Assembly: GCA_903862855.1 (NCBI GenBank)
Contig: CAIOZW010000362.1
Coordinates: 1-43,362 of the forward strand
Reading direction: 5' to 3'
Length of the DNA: 43,362 bases
DNA from: an uncultured Acidobacteriota bacterium
Lineage (GTDB): Bacteria > Acidobacteriota > Blastocatellia > RBC074
The position numbers and the translations under genes are program-made. Below are positions 28,285 to 38,727 of this stretch, one piece after another (position 1 is the stretch's first letter; the number at the start of each line of letters is the position of its first letter). The notes below the pieces were generated by a model. The model was not told the origin of the DNA. It was given only the letters and a program-made list of their open reading frames with translations, and did no database searches.

Positions 28285-28584
28285 TCAAAATCCAAAAGCA
28301 CGGCATTTGCCGCAGTCATCACAGGGACGATTCTCAAGCGGACAGGGTTGGCCAACGGCGGTCTCCCAGATAGCTGGCGGATTCCCCGTCTCCACCAACT
28401 GCCGCTGTGAAGGATGGGCTTCGTAGGCAGTTCCCGTCCAGGGTGAGTAGTACTCGCGTGGAGTACGCGGTGGCTCATTCACCGGCAGCGGTGACGGCGC
28501 AGTACCGGTGGTCGTGCTGCCAAGAGCATCGACCACGGCCTGGCGGACCATCTGCCGAATCAGATCGATCTTCTCACTGCTCAC
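28285..28584 (-). CDS. Small protein with encapsulation-peptide-like helix and four-cysteine tail
   Basis: A 99-residue protein of no family I recognise. Residues 3-22 (EKIDLIRQMVRQAVVDAL) form an amphipathic helix with hydrophobic residues at 6, 9, 12/13, 16/17 and 20/21, closely resembling the encapsulation peptides that dock enzymes to microcompartment shells. A Pro/Thr/Ser-rich linker (23-45) follows, then YYSPWTGTAYEAHPSQRQ. The tail contains C81, C88, C91 and C94 (CPLENRPCDDCGKC), fit for an iron-sulfur cluster or zinc. The GTG start overlaps the upstream EutN-type gene by 11 bases and has GGAGG before it. Position and helix suggest microcompartment cargo, adaptor or electron carrier; this is inference. 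Confidence 0.75.
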   Translation of the reverse strand: MSSEKIDLIRQMVRQAVVDALGSTTTGTAPSPLPVNEPPRTPREYYSPWTGTAYEAHPSQRQLVETGNPPAIWETAVGQPCPLENRPCDDCGKCRAFGF

Positions 28585-28861
28585 GCTGCTCCTCCACCTC
28601 TACCGTATCGACTATCCCGACAATCGCACTGTCGATCGCGGCCCCGATCTCTCCTGTCACCGCCGTCGAGGCCGACCAGCCATCCTGGATCACGAGCACC
28701 AGATCACCCTCACCGGAATCGACCGAATCAAGCGCCAGCATCGAGGCACCGCGAAGGCTGCCATCAGGATTGACCGGCTGAACCAGCATGATTCGTGTCT
28801 CATCGTAACGATGATTCTTCTGCGTCGCGACGACGTTGCCCAATACTCGCGCGAGGATCAT
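28574..28861 (-). CDS. EutN/CcmL-type microcompartment pentamer protein (second copy)
   Basis: A 95-residue shell vertex protein of the BMC-P (EutN/CcmL/PduN) family, which forms pentamers capping polyhedral microcompartments. The family layout is clear: ARVLGNVVATQKN at the N-terminus, LALDSVDSGEGDLVLVI in the middle, and DSAIVGIVDTVEV at the end. It has a short acidic C-terminal tail. Its ATG overlaps the stop of the preceding pentamer gene (ATGA, 28858-28861). It overlaps the small Cys-tail gene by 11 bases, so the three are strongly coupled. It is diverged from its neighbour, as expected for distinct vertex types rather than a recent duplication. Confidence 0.93.
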   Translation of the reverse strand: MILARVLGNVVATQKNHRYDETRIMLVQPVNPDGSLRGASMLALDSVDSGEGDLVLVIQDGWSASTAVTGEIGAAIDSAIVGIVDTVEVEEQREQ

Positions 28862-29163
28862 CGCGGATCTCCCTTCCGACCATCCCTGTCGAGGGTTTTG
28901 ACGTGATCCTCAGAATCGATGATCCCGACGATCGTGCAGTCGGTCGGCACTTCGCTTCCCGCGAATGGAAAACTGGCCTCTTTGCCACGACACCAGAAGA
29001 CCAGCTCGCCAACGCCTGCCCCGACCGAATCGATCGCGACCAGCGGGCGCCCCGTCGGCTGCAGCTGACCATCCAACGACTGGATCACCATCAACTTGCG
29101 GGCGAACAATCCGTCGTTCTTGACTGTCGAGACCACGTTTCCGATTACTCTTGCTATCTGCAT
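28858..29163 (-). CDS. EutN/CcmL-type microcompartment pentamer protein (first copy)
   Basis: A 101-residue BMC-P shell protein. Family features are MQIARVIGNVVSTVKN, then KLMVIQSLDG, VAIDSVGAGVGELVFWCRG and DCTIVGIIDSEDHV, with a charged C-terminal tail. It is the first gene of a four-gene minus-strand unit. GGAAGAGA precedes the ATG at 29163, and a plausible promoter lies about 55-80 bases upstream. No hexameric (Pfam BMC) shell gene is found anywhere in the window, so this operon would have to supplement a shell encoded elsewhere or build something unusual. Confidence 0.93.
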   Translation of the reverse strand: MQIARVIGNVVSTVKNDGLFARKLMVIQSLDGQLQPTGRPLVAIDSVGAGVGELVFWCRGKEASFPFAGSEVPTDCTIVGIIDSEDHVKTLDRDGRKGDPR

Positions 29164-29216
29164 AGAATCTCTTCCGCCGTGCCCGGCTCACTCCTGTTTA
29201 CATCCGGAACGGGCCG

Positions 29217-29245
29217 ATTTAACCTCAAATCTCTCTCTTAATCAA
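29217..29245 (-). promoter_or_regulatory. Candidate sigma-70 promoter of the microcompartment operon
   Basis: On the minus strand TTGATT (29240-29245) is separated by 17 bases from TTAAAT (29217-29222). Each hexamer matches consensus at four of six bases. The predicted transcript would begin near 29210, giving a leader of about 47 bases. Confidence 0.4.
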
Positions 29246-29265
29246 CAGACACGGAGGACTGCCAG

Positions 29266-29923
29266 TTGAACAACCTCTTTCGGGCGATCATCTTCGACTT
29301 TAACGGAGTGATCATCGACGACGAACCTCTTCATCAGGAGCTGCTTCGCCGGGTGATAATCGAAGAGAAGATGACCTTCGCCGATGGCGACTATGAGCAG
29401 TACTATCTCGGCCACAACGACCGGGCCTGCTTCCTGACCGCCCTGACCAGGCACAATCGTCCGGAAGCAGCGCAGATCGACCATATTAGCTCGCTGATCA
29501 TAAGGAAGACAGGCTATTACCACGAAGCCATCCGCTCGCGGAGTCTCCTCTTCCCCGGGCTTCCGGAGCTGATCATCCGGCTTGGCCAGCGCTATCCTCT
29601 GGCCATCGCCTCCGGCGCTCTGCGCGGCGAGATCGAGGCGGCCCTGGATGGCAGTGGAATCCTCGACCAGTTTGAGCTGATTGTTGCTGCCGAAGATGTC
29701 GAAAGGTCGAAACCCGATCCTGAAGGATTTCTCAAGGCCTGGCAAGGTCTTCGAAGAAGTATTCCCGACCTTGCCCCAGCCGAATGCCTGGTCATCGAGG
29801 ATTCGATTGCCGGCGTTACTGCCGCCAAGGCTGCCGGGATGGCCTGCCTCGCGGTAACAACCAGCTTTCCGGCTGCCAGATTGAGCCTTGCCGACTGGAT
29901 CTCTCCCGGCGTCGTCGAGTGGT

Positions 29924-29937
<14 letters not shown>
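29266..29937 (+). CDS. HAD family hydrolase, beta-phosphoglucomutase-like
   Basis: A 223-residue cytoplasmic phosphatase/phosphomutase of HAD subfamily IA. Motif I is DFNGVIIDDE (nucleophile aspartate near residue 11), motif II is ASGAL, motif III lysine is in RSKPDPEGF, and motif IV is VIEDSIAGVTAAKAAGM. The alpha-helical cap begins HQELLRR. The normal DxDG-type motif I reads DFNGV here, with Asn replacing the acid/base Asp. That change is typical of phosphatase or phosphonatase-like members and argues against true mutase activity. The start is a TTG at 29266 with GGAGG 8 bases upstream. It is divergent from the EutN operon, and its 3' end overlaps the SpoIIE-phosphatase gene by 14 bases on the other strand. 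Substrate unknown. Confidence 0.88.
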
Positions 29938-31747
<1,810 letters not shown>

Positions 31748-31812
31748 ATAATTTTCATTCGGGAATGTTTGTTTGCCGGACTTGCGCCAGGCGAACAGTC
31801 CGGCACCACAGG

Positions 31813-32295
31813 TCACTGCAGCGATTTGATAACCGCCAATATCTCGTCATCCGAAGGTCGAAAGAGGGGGAAGACAACCTTGCGATACCTGATGATCCCC
31901 TCACCATCGATTAATACCACTCCCCGCCGCACACCGGTAAAATTTTTCATCTGGTAGCTCCGCACAACCAGTCCTCCCTCATCGAAGAGGAGGGGAAATG
32001 GAAAATCGTGACTGGTGCTGAACTGCCGGTGTCGATCGAGACTGTCCGTGTTGATACCGACGATCTCGGCTCCAGTCTGCCGGTATTCACTCCAGCGATC
32101 ACGCACCGCGCAGAGCTGCCTGGTACACACGGGGGTGTCGTCTCCCGGATAGAAGATCAGTAGAACCGGCCGCCCCCGGAAGGAACTGAGCTGCCAGCGC
32201 CCGATTCGATCTCCCTCAACCATCGCCAAGTCGATCTCGGGCGCCACATCCCCGGGATCGGCACCTGTTGTTTTACGCTTATCATCCTCTTCCAT
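31813..32295 (-). CDS. Peroxiredoxin (BCP/AhpC-TSA type)
   Basis: A 160-residue thiol peroxidase. The peroxidatic centre is YPGDDTPVC with C57. C62 (CTRQLC), five residues later, is the likely resolving cysteine, as in atypical two-Cys BCP/PrxQ enzymes. The thioredoxin fold is complete: SSFRGRPVLLIFYP before the active site, FPFPLLFDEGG and GVVLIDGEGIIRYRK after it. There is no signal peptide. It lies 65 bases upstream of the SpoIIE-phosphatase gene on the same strand and may be co-transcribed. The family sequence PGDxTPxC is intact, so activity is expected. Confidence 0.9.
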   Translation of the reverse strand: MEEDDKRKTTGADPGDVAPEIDLAMVEGDRIGRWQLSSFRGRPVLLIFYPGDDTPVCTRQLCAVRDRWSEYRQTGAEIVGINTDSLDRHRQFSTSHDFPFPLLFDEGGLVVRSYQMKNFTGVRRGVVLIDGEGIIRYRKVVFPLFRPSDDEILAVIKSLQ

Positions 32296-32541
32296 CTTCG
32301 ATTTCCCTGGTGGCCGGAAGGCCGTGCTGGATCAATGCCGATTCTCGATCTCTGGCGGAATCTCATTGTCCTATACAATCACGAATTATGCCAGACGCAA
32401 CATGTTAAAGATTGATGATCTCCAGAAAGAGGCTGATGAAAGTCACACCGGGACGACGTCGCCTGCCGGGAACGGATTCAGGATAAGAAAAACCGATAAT
32501 GAGTGTCAGACAAAGGTGAGGTGGGGAAAGAGATGTGGAAG

Positions 32542-32614
<73 letters not shown>

Positions 32615-32773
32615 ACAAAATCGAACATGTTGTCGAATAACTTCTTGTTACTTCCTTCCTTCGAAGGCTTCGACATAGTATCCAAATGAGCCCTTCCCGT
32701 CAACCACCAATCAGTGCCGTGGCAATTTTTTGCCGATCGGATCGCGGCACTCGAAGGAGGAGATGGCCTTCAG

Positions 32774-33418
32774 CTATGAGACAAAATCGGTCACTGCCGC
32801 CATCAGCTCGACCGCCTGCTGATCGAAGAAGTGTCCGGCACCGGGGATGGTCACCAGCTGGAAGAGCCCTGATGACGGCAGTTGCTGAAGCATGTCGCGA
32901 AGAGGTTGAAGAGGAGCGATCTCATCCTCCTCACCGTGGAGAAAGAGGACCGGCTTGCGGCAGGAGTGGAGCAGGTCGAGGCTGCCCATTCTGGCGGGAA
33001 GACCGATCGCGATCAGTCGATCGACTCGCTGATCGAGGCTTCCAAGACGCAGACCGACGAGCGACCCGAAGGAGAAACCCGCCACCAATACCTCCTCTGG
33101 TTCACTCTGCCTTTCACGTCGATAATGTTCAAGCAGATAATCGAGCGCGACTCGGGCATCGTCAGTCTCACCGACGCCATGGTCATAGCCCCCCGAGCTT
33201 TGACCAACACCACGAAAATTGAAGCGGAGCGTCTCGTATCCGGCATCCTGGAGAGCCTTCGCCGTTCGGTAGACGACCTTGTTGTGCATTGTCCCGGCGT
33301 GGAGCGGATGCGGATGAAGGATAAGGGCGGCGCGCGTCGCGTCCGCATCCGGTTTATGGATCGCTTCGAGCCGACCGTGCGGCGCGGGGATATAGCAGTT
33401 CCCCTTGAGAAATTCCAT
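32774..33418 (-). CDS. Alpha/beta hydrolase
   Basis: A 214-residue cytoplasmic hydrolase. The nucleophile elbow GFSFGS places the serine at 116. The acid is probably in LHGEEDEI, and the catalytic histidine in GAGHFF near 197. LRFNFRGVGQSSGGYDHG contains the oxyanion-side motif. The early HPHPLHAGTMHNKVV is typical of the short alpha/beta hydrolase group related to YsgA/'COG2945' proteins. The substrate is unknown. The zinc dehydrogenase gene ends 69 bases upstream on the same strand, and the two may be co-transcribed. No terminator with a T-tract is obvious, though a short GGCAA/TTGCC hairpin lies at 32721-32734. Confidence 0.85.
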   Translation of the reverse strand: MEFLKGNCYIPAPHGRLEAIHKPDADATRAALILHPHPLHAGTMHNKVVYRTAKALQDAGYETLRFNFRGVGQSSGGYDHGVGETDDARVALDYLLEHYRRERQSEPEEVLVAGFSFGSLVGLRLGSLDQRVDRLIAIGLPARMGSLDLLHSCRKPVLFLHGEEDEIAPLQPLRDMLQQLPSSGLFQLVTIPGAGHFFDQQAVELMAAVTDFVS

Positions 33419-33486
33419 CGCGTCTCCTGACTCTGTCGAACCGTCGTCGACAGGAGAGTTCTCGCCAGTCCGTCCGGTGATGACAC

Positions 33487-34458
33487 TCAGTTAACCTGAT
33501 GATGGTTGAGAAGGATCTTGACGACTCCGTGGCGTCCCGCCTCGACCATCGCCGCCACCCCCTCATCGAGCGAATATTCGCTTGAGACGAGCGGAAGAGG
33601 ATCGACCTCTCCCGAGACCAGTAGTTCAAGCGCCCGGTCAAATCTCCCACATCGGGAACCGATCAGACTTATCTCGTCAACGACTATCCGCGAGAGATCA
33701 ATGGTCACCGCACCGTGAAATGTCGATTTGAGAACCAGCCTCCCCCCGGGCCTGGTCAAAGCAACGGCCATCTCGAAACCCTGCGGTGAACCCGTCGCCT
33801 CAACCACGAGGTCGAACCGCTCCGCCGGTGCAATATTAACCTGATCCTTCAGGACCGTTTTGATTGCCGCATCTTCAGCGAGTCGCAACTTCTCCGGATA
33901 CTTGCCGATCAGCACCAGATCGCAGCCTGTCGTTCCGAGGACTCTTGCGATCAGTTGTCCGAGCTTGCCATCACCAAGGACAGCAACCCGCATTCCCGCA
34001 CCGATCTTCACCTGATCGAGGATCTCACACGCCGCGGCAATCGGCTCGGTAAAGACTGCCGCCCGATCGGGAACCGTCTCCGGAACGACCAGCAGATTGG
34101 CCATCGGCAGGCGAAGATAGTCAGCAAAGGCCCCGTCGCGGCCGACGATTCCCAGAACCGTCCTCTCCAGACAGTGGCGTGGGTCACCAGACTGGCAGAG
34201 GCGGCATCTCCCGCAGCCGGCATTGATCTCCCCAACCACACGGCAACCAACGAGACCCGGCTCGGGGGCACTCTCGACTACGCCGACAAACTCATGCCCA
34301 ATCGTACCATTGAAGCCCGCATAACCACGGACAATCTCGAGGTCGGTATTACAGATGCCCGTCATGGTCACCCGTACCAGCGCCTCACCCTCCGCCGCCA
34401 TCGGCACCGGAAGCTCACTGAGCTGTAACTGTCCATTCAGAAATTGAAGTGCTCGCAT
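33487..34458 (-). CDS. Zinc-dependent alcohol dehydrogenase (MDR family)
   Basis: A 323-residue medium-chain dehydrogenase. Catalytic zinc ligands are in GICNTD and GHEFVG. The structural zinc loop has the four cysteines in CGRCRLCQSGDPRHC. The NAD motif is VLGDGKLGQL. The late segment (SRIVVDEISLIGSRCGRF) resembles threonine/sorbitol-dehydrogenase-like members annotated as 'alcohol dehydrogenase catalytic domain'. The ATG at 34458 starts the family core; an in-frame TTG-type start at 34494 adds 12 unlikely residues. No clear RBS is visible. It is separated by 194 bases from the divergent FKBP gene. The substrate is unknown, and it is only distantly related to the FdhA-type gene at 27 kb. Confidence 0.85.
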   Translation of the reverse strand: MRALQFLNGQLQLSELPVPMAAEGEALVRVTMTGICNTDLEIVRGYAGFNGTIGHEFVGVVESAPEPGLVGCRVVGEINAGCGRCRLCQSGDPRHCLERTVLGIVGRDGAFADYLRLPMANLLVVPETVPDRAAVFTEPIAAACEILDQVKIGAGMRVAVLGDGKLGQLIARVLGTTGCDLVLIGKYPEKLRLAEDAAIKTVLKDQVNIAPAERFDLVVEATGSPQGFEMAVALTRPGGRLVLKSTFHGAVTIDLSRIVVDEISLIGSRCGRFDRALELLVSGEVDPLPLVSSEYSLDEGVAAMVEAGRHGVVKILLNHHQVN

Positions 34459-34652
34459 ATTGGTATTCTTAGAATATTGATCGGCGCTTTTCAAGACGGC
34501 CGCCCCCCTTGAAAGTAACCGTCTGGAATTTTGGTCGCTGCTGTGTAATGCTGAACGAGCTGTTTCGTGTCATACACTTCAAGCCTGGCCGAAGATGGTC
34601 AGGACGCTGATGAGATTCAGATACGTCGATCAAGTTTTGAGGAGAACAACAG

Positions 34653-35084
34653 ATGTCGCAAGTCAGGAATGGTGATAACGTCAAGGTGCACTACACTGGA
34701 AAGTTCGATAATGGAGAGGTCTTCGACTCATCCGAGGGGAGCGATCCGCTCGGCTTCACGGTTGGAATCGGACAGGTCATCGCCGGATTCGATCAGGCTC
34801 TGGTGGGAATGAGAGTTGGTGAGTCCAAGAATGTAGTCATTCCGGCCGTTGATGCCTACGGCGAGAGAATACCCGAGCTCGTCCAGACCATCAGCCGCAA
34901 CGAATTCAACCTTGGCGATGTGACACCGGAGCTGGGCATGGCGATCGAGATGCAGACCCCGGAGGGAAGCATCCCTCTCGTCATCACCCAATTGGATGAG
35001 GCCATGGTGACCCTCGACGCCAACCATCCACTCGCCGGCGAGCAGCTCCACTTCGATCTGACCCTTGTCTCGATCGAGGCCTGA
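34653..35084 (+). CDS. FKBP-type peptidyl-prolyl isomerase, SlyD-like
   Basis: A 143-residue cytoplasmic proline isomerase/chaperone. The FKBP core is split as in SlyD: VKVHYTGKFDNGEVFDSS and IPLVITQLDEA flank an insert-in-flap domain (about 65-125). GFTVGIGQVIAGFDQALVGMRVGE forms the binding pocket. The histidine-rich metal-binding tail of E. coli SlyD is absent, so it resembles the shorter SlpA/archaeal type. GAGGAG precedes the ATG at a good distance. It ends before a bidirectional terminator shared with the GWxTD gene. Confidence 0.92.
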   Translation: MSQVRNGDNVKVHYTGKFDNGEVFDSSEGSDPLGFTVGIGQVIAGFDQALVGMRVGESKNVVIPAVDAYGERIPELVQTISRNEFNLGDVTPELGMAIEMQTPEGSIPLVITQLDEAMVTLDANHPLAGEQLHFDLTLVSIEA

Positions 35085-35113
35085 ACAATAGAAGATGAAT
35101 AGATGATAAATGG

Positions 35114-35142
35114 AAAAGGCCCGCTCCGCAGAGCAGGCCTTT
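35114..35142. terminator. Bidirectional intrinsic terminator
   Basis: An AAAGGCC.../...GGCCTTT hairpin with an inner GCTC/GAGC stem and a four-base loop, flanked by A- and T-runs on both sides. It lies 30 bases after the FKBP stop and 28 bases after the GWxTD gene stop on the other strand, so it can end both transcripts. Confidence 0.85.
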
Positions 35143-35169
35143 GATCCTCACCGTCAGTTACCGATTCAA

Positions 35170-36861
35170 CTACTTGACCTGGAATGTATCCTTGTCCGTG
35201 CTGATCGTCTGGCCGGCCACGTTGTCCTTGACTATCACCTGCAGATCGTAGATCCCGGGCTTGAAGGTCTTGAGCGGGATCAGCCTTGCCAGGGTGATCT
35301 GCTGGCTGTTGATGGAGCTGAGCCCATTCTTCCCATCCTCCTTGACGCGAAGAATCTCTTTGTCCTTCTGGGTGATCACGTACTCGATATCGATGCTCGG
35401 TCGAAGAGTCGCCTGATCGATGGCCACATTGTAGACCTGCATGTAGACCCCCAGCGGCAGATCCTGCTTGAACTCTCCAGTCGCATTCGGAATCACCTTC
35501 AGTGCACCAAGAACGAACTGACCTGTCGCCAGTCTTCCATTGAGCGGCTCGATGCGCGAAGCCAGAATCATGGTCGAGGTGGAGAGGCGTCCCTCCTCGT
35601 AGCGAGGGACAACAAAACCCTGCTTGATCACGCCGGTCTTACCACTGTTGACGTCGCGAACAACGAGATCGATCTTGTAGTTTCCAGGTGTGAGGACGAC
35701 ATTCTTCTGGTAGGCTGAACGCTGCTGCATGCCGACCTCGAGAGACTCCGGCGTGTAGCTCGAAGTCACGACATCCTCAAACTGGCCGGCCCGGCGCCCG
35801 GCGACGTTGGTGACCTTGGCGTAGATGTTGACGGCAGCCTGCGGAAGACCACCGACCTCCTTGTAGACCAGATCCTGATTCTCAAGCTGAACTGTAAACG
35901 AAGTCAGTACTGCCGTATCGGTGACCCGCAACAGATTGATATTCAGCCCGGCGGTCAGAACGTCGAAGCTCGCCTTGGGCAGTTCAGACTCGTTGGCAAG
36001 AGCGGCGAGGTCGTTGAACTTCACTTTCGGCGGCCGCTGCAGTGCCGCCATTCGCGCCAAACGCTCGAATGGCTGATCCTGCGCACGCAGACCAAACATC
36101 TGATTGTTCGGCCCCATTCCGTTTGGCCCAAACTGTCCGAAGGCGATTCGGTCTGCCTTCGATGAGAGACCAAGCTCTTCGGCCAGTGTCAGACCGGCGT
36201 TCGGAGTATAGAGCAGCGCGTCCTTCTCGTTGGCATTGCGTGCAATACGGTACTCTCCTGATCCGGTCGGATCGACAAATTCAATCTCGATATCCGAACC
36301 GACTCCTTCGATGTAGCGGTACCACCAGATCTCGAATGGGTAGGTCGCCGTCGTTCCGCCACCCTCCCAGACCGGACGATTGTAGCTTCCGCCGGAGGGG
36401 TGCGACTCGGTCTGATCAGGCTTGCCAAACATGATATAGATACGCCCACGATCGGTCTTCCATCCGGGGATACCGCTGGTGTAACGCTCATTCGCATAGG
36501 CGATACGCTGGTAGTACTCCTCACGGTACTCGTTGACATCTGTATCCGGATCGGGATCACGTCGCAACCAGAACTGCTCGATGAACTGCTCGCGCTCGTC
36601 ATCGGTCTTGAGGGTGTTGAATGTCTTCCGCTCTTCGTCGGTGATAATCCAGCGGACATCCTCGTCGACCCAGCGCTTGTAGACGCTCTTGACCGACTCG
36701 CTTCCCTGTTTCTTTCTCTTCTTCTGTGACTCTTTCTGGTCATCCTGGGCCAGTGTCGCCAGCGGAAGAAACGTTGAAGCAAGCAGTGCCATTGCCACTG
36801 TCAAGACAGTGAATCGCATCGCCGAAAGCGTGAAAATTCTCGATCCCATACGGCTTCCCAT
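35170..36861 (-). CDS. GWxTD-domain exported protein
   Basis: A 563-residue exported protein. Hydrophobic residues 16-38 ending LATLAQ form a signal peptide, followed by a Lys/Gln-rich stretch. The GWxTD domain covers about 55-230; its signature [17 protein letters not shown] starts at 133, preceded by [17 protein letters not shown]. The C-terminal 330 residues are beta-rich repeats (for example [16 protein letters not shown] and [13 protein letters not shown]), resembling stacked Ig-like modules. GWxTD proteins are frequent in Acidobacteria and Bacteroidetes and remain of unknown function. The ATG at 36861 is the first start; 36849 and 36819 are alternatives. The gene ends at the bidirectional terminator shared with the FKBP gene. 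Confidence 0.87.
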   Translation of the reverse strand: MGSRMGSRIFTLSAMRFTVLTVAMALLASTFLPLATLAQDDQKESQKKRKKQGSESVKSVYKRWVDEDVRWIITDEERKTFNTLKTDDEREQFIEQFWLRRDPDPDTDVNEYREEYYQRIAYANERYTSGIPGWKTDRGRIYIMFGKPDQTESHPSGGSYNRPVWEGGGTTATYPFEIWWYRYIEGVGSDIEIEFVDPTGSGEYRIARNANEKDALLYTPNAGLTLAEELGLSSKADRIAFGQFGPNGMGPNNQMFGLRAQDQPFERLARMAALQRPPKVKFNDLAALANESELPKASFDVLTAGLNINLLRVTDTAVLTSFTVQLENQDLVYKEVGGLPQAAVNIYAKVTNVAGRRAGQFEDVVTSSYTPESLEVGMQQRSAYQKNVVLTPGNYKIDLVVRDVNSGKTGVIKQGFVVPRYEEGRLSTSTMILASRIEPLNGRLATGQFVLGALKVIPNATGEFKQDLPLGVYMQVYNVAIDQATLRPSIDIEYVITQKDKEILRVKEDGKNGLSSINSQQITLARLIPLKTFKPGIYDLQVIVKDNVAGQTISTDKDTFQVK

Positions 36862-37192
36862 ATTAACCTACTCCATCTGCAACCGCCTGCCACCTTCACT
36901 GGAGAAAGATCTCGGACAATCTTCCAGTGGTCGCGGAGACGGCAAATGCTGCAAACATTATTACCTGTCGATCAGGATTACCTCTTGGTCAGGCCAAAAC
37001 TGCCGGATGGTCTGTTCAGATCCCCTGATCAGATTGGCCTTCAATGACCCGGAAATGTCGTCTCAGTGATGTCTCATTTCCCGACCTGACTGTTACGTCA
37101 ATACTTTTCGGACTTGCTGATCCTTTTTCCAATTCCGATCAGGTCAGTCCCGGGACCTGAAACAAGGGTCTTTCCGGTACGCACCGACAACC

Positions 37193-37226
37193 ACCCCGGG
37201 TCTGGTATCACCCCGGGTCTGGTATC
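37193..37226. repeat. 17-bp perfect tandem duplication
   Basis: ACCCCGGGTCTGGTATC occurs at 37193-37209 and again at 37210-37226. It lies in the large non-coding region. Confidence 0.9.
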
Positions 37227-37477
37227 GGCATGGACGGCCACAGCCCGCCGGGACCACCCCACATCGGGGATGGAACGATCCTGCCGATAGATCTTGTCCG
37301 GTCGATCAGGATCCCGTTCGAATATTTTGCCTGGAAAGATCCGACCTTGGTCCGCTACTATTTGGGCCATTGCAAAGTCTAAGCGAGTACTGCAAAGTGC
37401 GTCAAGCCGTCCCACCAGTTCCAGCAATTGGCAAGTTTGACAAGGGCGGAGGGGTCTGGTAGCGTTACTAGCTCATT

Positions 37478-37483
37478 TATAAT
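37478..37483 (+). promoter_or_regulatory. Possible -10 element (TATAAT) upstream of the Lol-like cluster
   Basis: A perfect TATAAT lies in the AT-rich stretch about 165 bases before the lipoprotein gene. No good -35 is seen at 16-18 bases; a TTGACA at 37437-37442 is 35 bases away, too far. It is listed as a weak candidate. Confidence 0.3.
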
Positions 37484-37510
37484 GTTGTTTTATAGTTATT
37501 TAGCCTGTAT

Positions 37511-37540
37511 TTTGGCATTTTTGCATTTGGCATTTTTGCA
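37511..37540. repeat. 15-bp perfect tandem duplication with degenerate third copy
   Basis: TTTGGCATTTTTGCA occurs at 37511-37525 and 37526-37540. TTTGG and GGCATTTTG fragments follow to about 37569. Confidence 0.85.
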
Positions 37541-37650
37541 TTTGGTCAATTTGGCACCCTGGCATTTTGCCTAACATTCTATTCACGTGCAGATCAGCAA
37601 AAGATCTGTGCATTGAGGGTCGTAACCCAATAAATATCTTGTCAAGTTTG

Positions 37651-38670
37651 ATGAAGAGTACACTAACGGTCAGATTAGGAGCAGGGTTGATTCTCCAGTC
37701 ACTGTTGATCCTCAATGCAGGATGCAGCGGCCTGGTCAAGGTATCAGACGCATCGATTCCCAGACTGTCAACACCGATTGCCAGTGCGACGTTTGACGAG
37801 CTCCTCGGTAGACTCAAGCCATTCTTCGAACTTGAATCAATGCGGGCCTCGAAAGTAAATCTTCGCTTTGACGATCTCGAATCGGCAGAACGATACCGCG
37901 AGGCCGAGGCCGCCATCGCGATGAGCCGACCCGACAAGATACGCCTCATCATCAACATACCGTATGTCAGCATGCGGATTGCCGAGATGGTCTCCGAGAA
38001 TGACCGTTTCAGGGTCGCCATCTATCTCTCCGAATATCGACGATTCCTGACTGGCACCAATAAATCCGACTACAGCACATGGCGGAACCGACTCGGTGAA
38101 CAGGGGCGCAGTGCCATCATCTCCGCCCGACCTTTTCACTTCACCGAGGCTCTCCTGATCAGGCCCTTTCAGCTCGAGAACGAACGTTACGCCTACTCGC
38201 TTGAAGAGGCTCTGGTCGAGGAGCCTGATCCAGATCCAAAGGCGCGCAAGGGATCCCGAATCCTGCGCAGCCACTATGTGATCACGGAGATCGAGCAGCG
38301 ACCGGCGAAGGAAGGGGCAGGCAGGGTAAGCCGGAAATTCTGGTTCGATCGGACGTCGGGATTGAGTTTTACACGCCAGCAGATCTTTGACGACCAGGGA
38401 TTGCTGCAGACGGAGGTCACCTACTCGAGCTACCGGCTGCTCGATCCAGCCAGCCAGACTCTCTGGCCAGGGATGATCCAGGTCAGCCGTCCCCACGACA
38501 GCTATCAGGCAAGACTTCTCTTCAATGAAGCTGGATTCCAGACCAATGTTCAGCTTCCACCCAACGCCTTCCTGCTGGAGAACAATGAGGGTCTGCCGGA
38601 GACCGATCTCGACAAACCTGCCAGCACGACGCCTCCTCCGGCGGTTGCACCGCGTGGGAAAGGCGACTGA
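37651..38670 (+). CDS. LolB/LolA-like outer-membrane lipoprotein
   Basis: A 339-residue lipoprotein. The signal peptide ends in the lipobox LNAGC, with C25 lipidated. The mature part has the half-barrel pattern of the LolA/LolB/DUF4292 group: [41 protein letters not shown], then [33 protein letters not shown] and [11 protein letters not shown], ending with PPNAFLLE. A Pro/Thr tail closes the protein. The ATG at 37651 puts the signal peptide correctly; the frame is open to 37567 but that part is AT-rich non-coding sequence. It is first in a plus-strand run with a Lol-type ABC permease and ATPase and a LolA-like carrier. A role in receiving lipoproteins at the outer membrane is inferred. Confidence 0.75.
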   Translation: MKSTLTVRLGAGLILQSLLILNAGCSGLVKVSDASIPRLSTPIASATFDELLGRLKPFFELESMRASKVNLRFDDLESAERYREAEAAIAMSRPDKIRLIINIPYVSMRIAEMVSENDRFRVAIYLSEYRRFLTGTNKSDYSTWRNRLGEQGRSAIISARPFHFTEALLIRPFQLENERYAYSLEEALVEEPDPDPKARKGSRILRSHYVITEIEQRPAKEGAGRVSRKFWFDRTSGLSFTRQQIFDDQGLLQTEVTYSSYRLLDPASQTLWPGMIQVSRPHDSYQARLLFNEAGFQTNVQLPPNAFLLENNEGLPETDLDKPASTTPPPAVAPRGKGD

Positions 38671-38727
38671 TGAGCGAGCGCGGTCTTCAGTTCCGGCCGT
38701 CGCTCTGGCCATGACGGACAATATTTT

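Larger units (their letters stand above)
36862..37650. other. Large divergent non-coding region with two short tandem repeats
   Basis: About 790 bases between the GWxTD gene (minus) and the Lol-like cluster (plus). The first two thirds are GC-rich and the last 200 bases are strongly AT-rich. It holds a 17-bp duplication (37193-37226), a 15-bp duplication (37511-37540) and a TATAAT sequence at 37478-37483. A 109-codon open frame on the minus strand (37098-37427) has no family character. I see no tRNA, rRNA or recognised riboswitch. Confidence 0.6.

Noticed and set aside
32757-32821. Strong GGAGGAG followed by ATG and a 19-codon frame on the plus strand
   Set aside because: It is antisense to the 3' end of the alpha/beta hydrolase gene, too short to judge, and has no supporting context.
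37098-37427. 109-codon minus-strand frame in the large spacer
   Set aside because: It includes the 17-bp duplication, lacks an RBS and shows no domain character.
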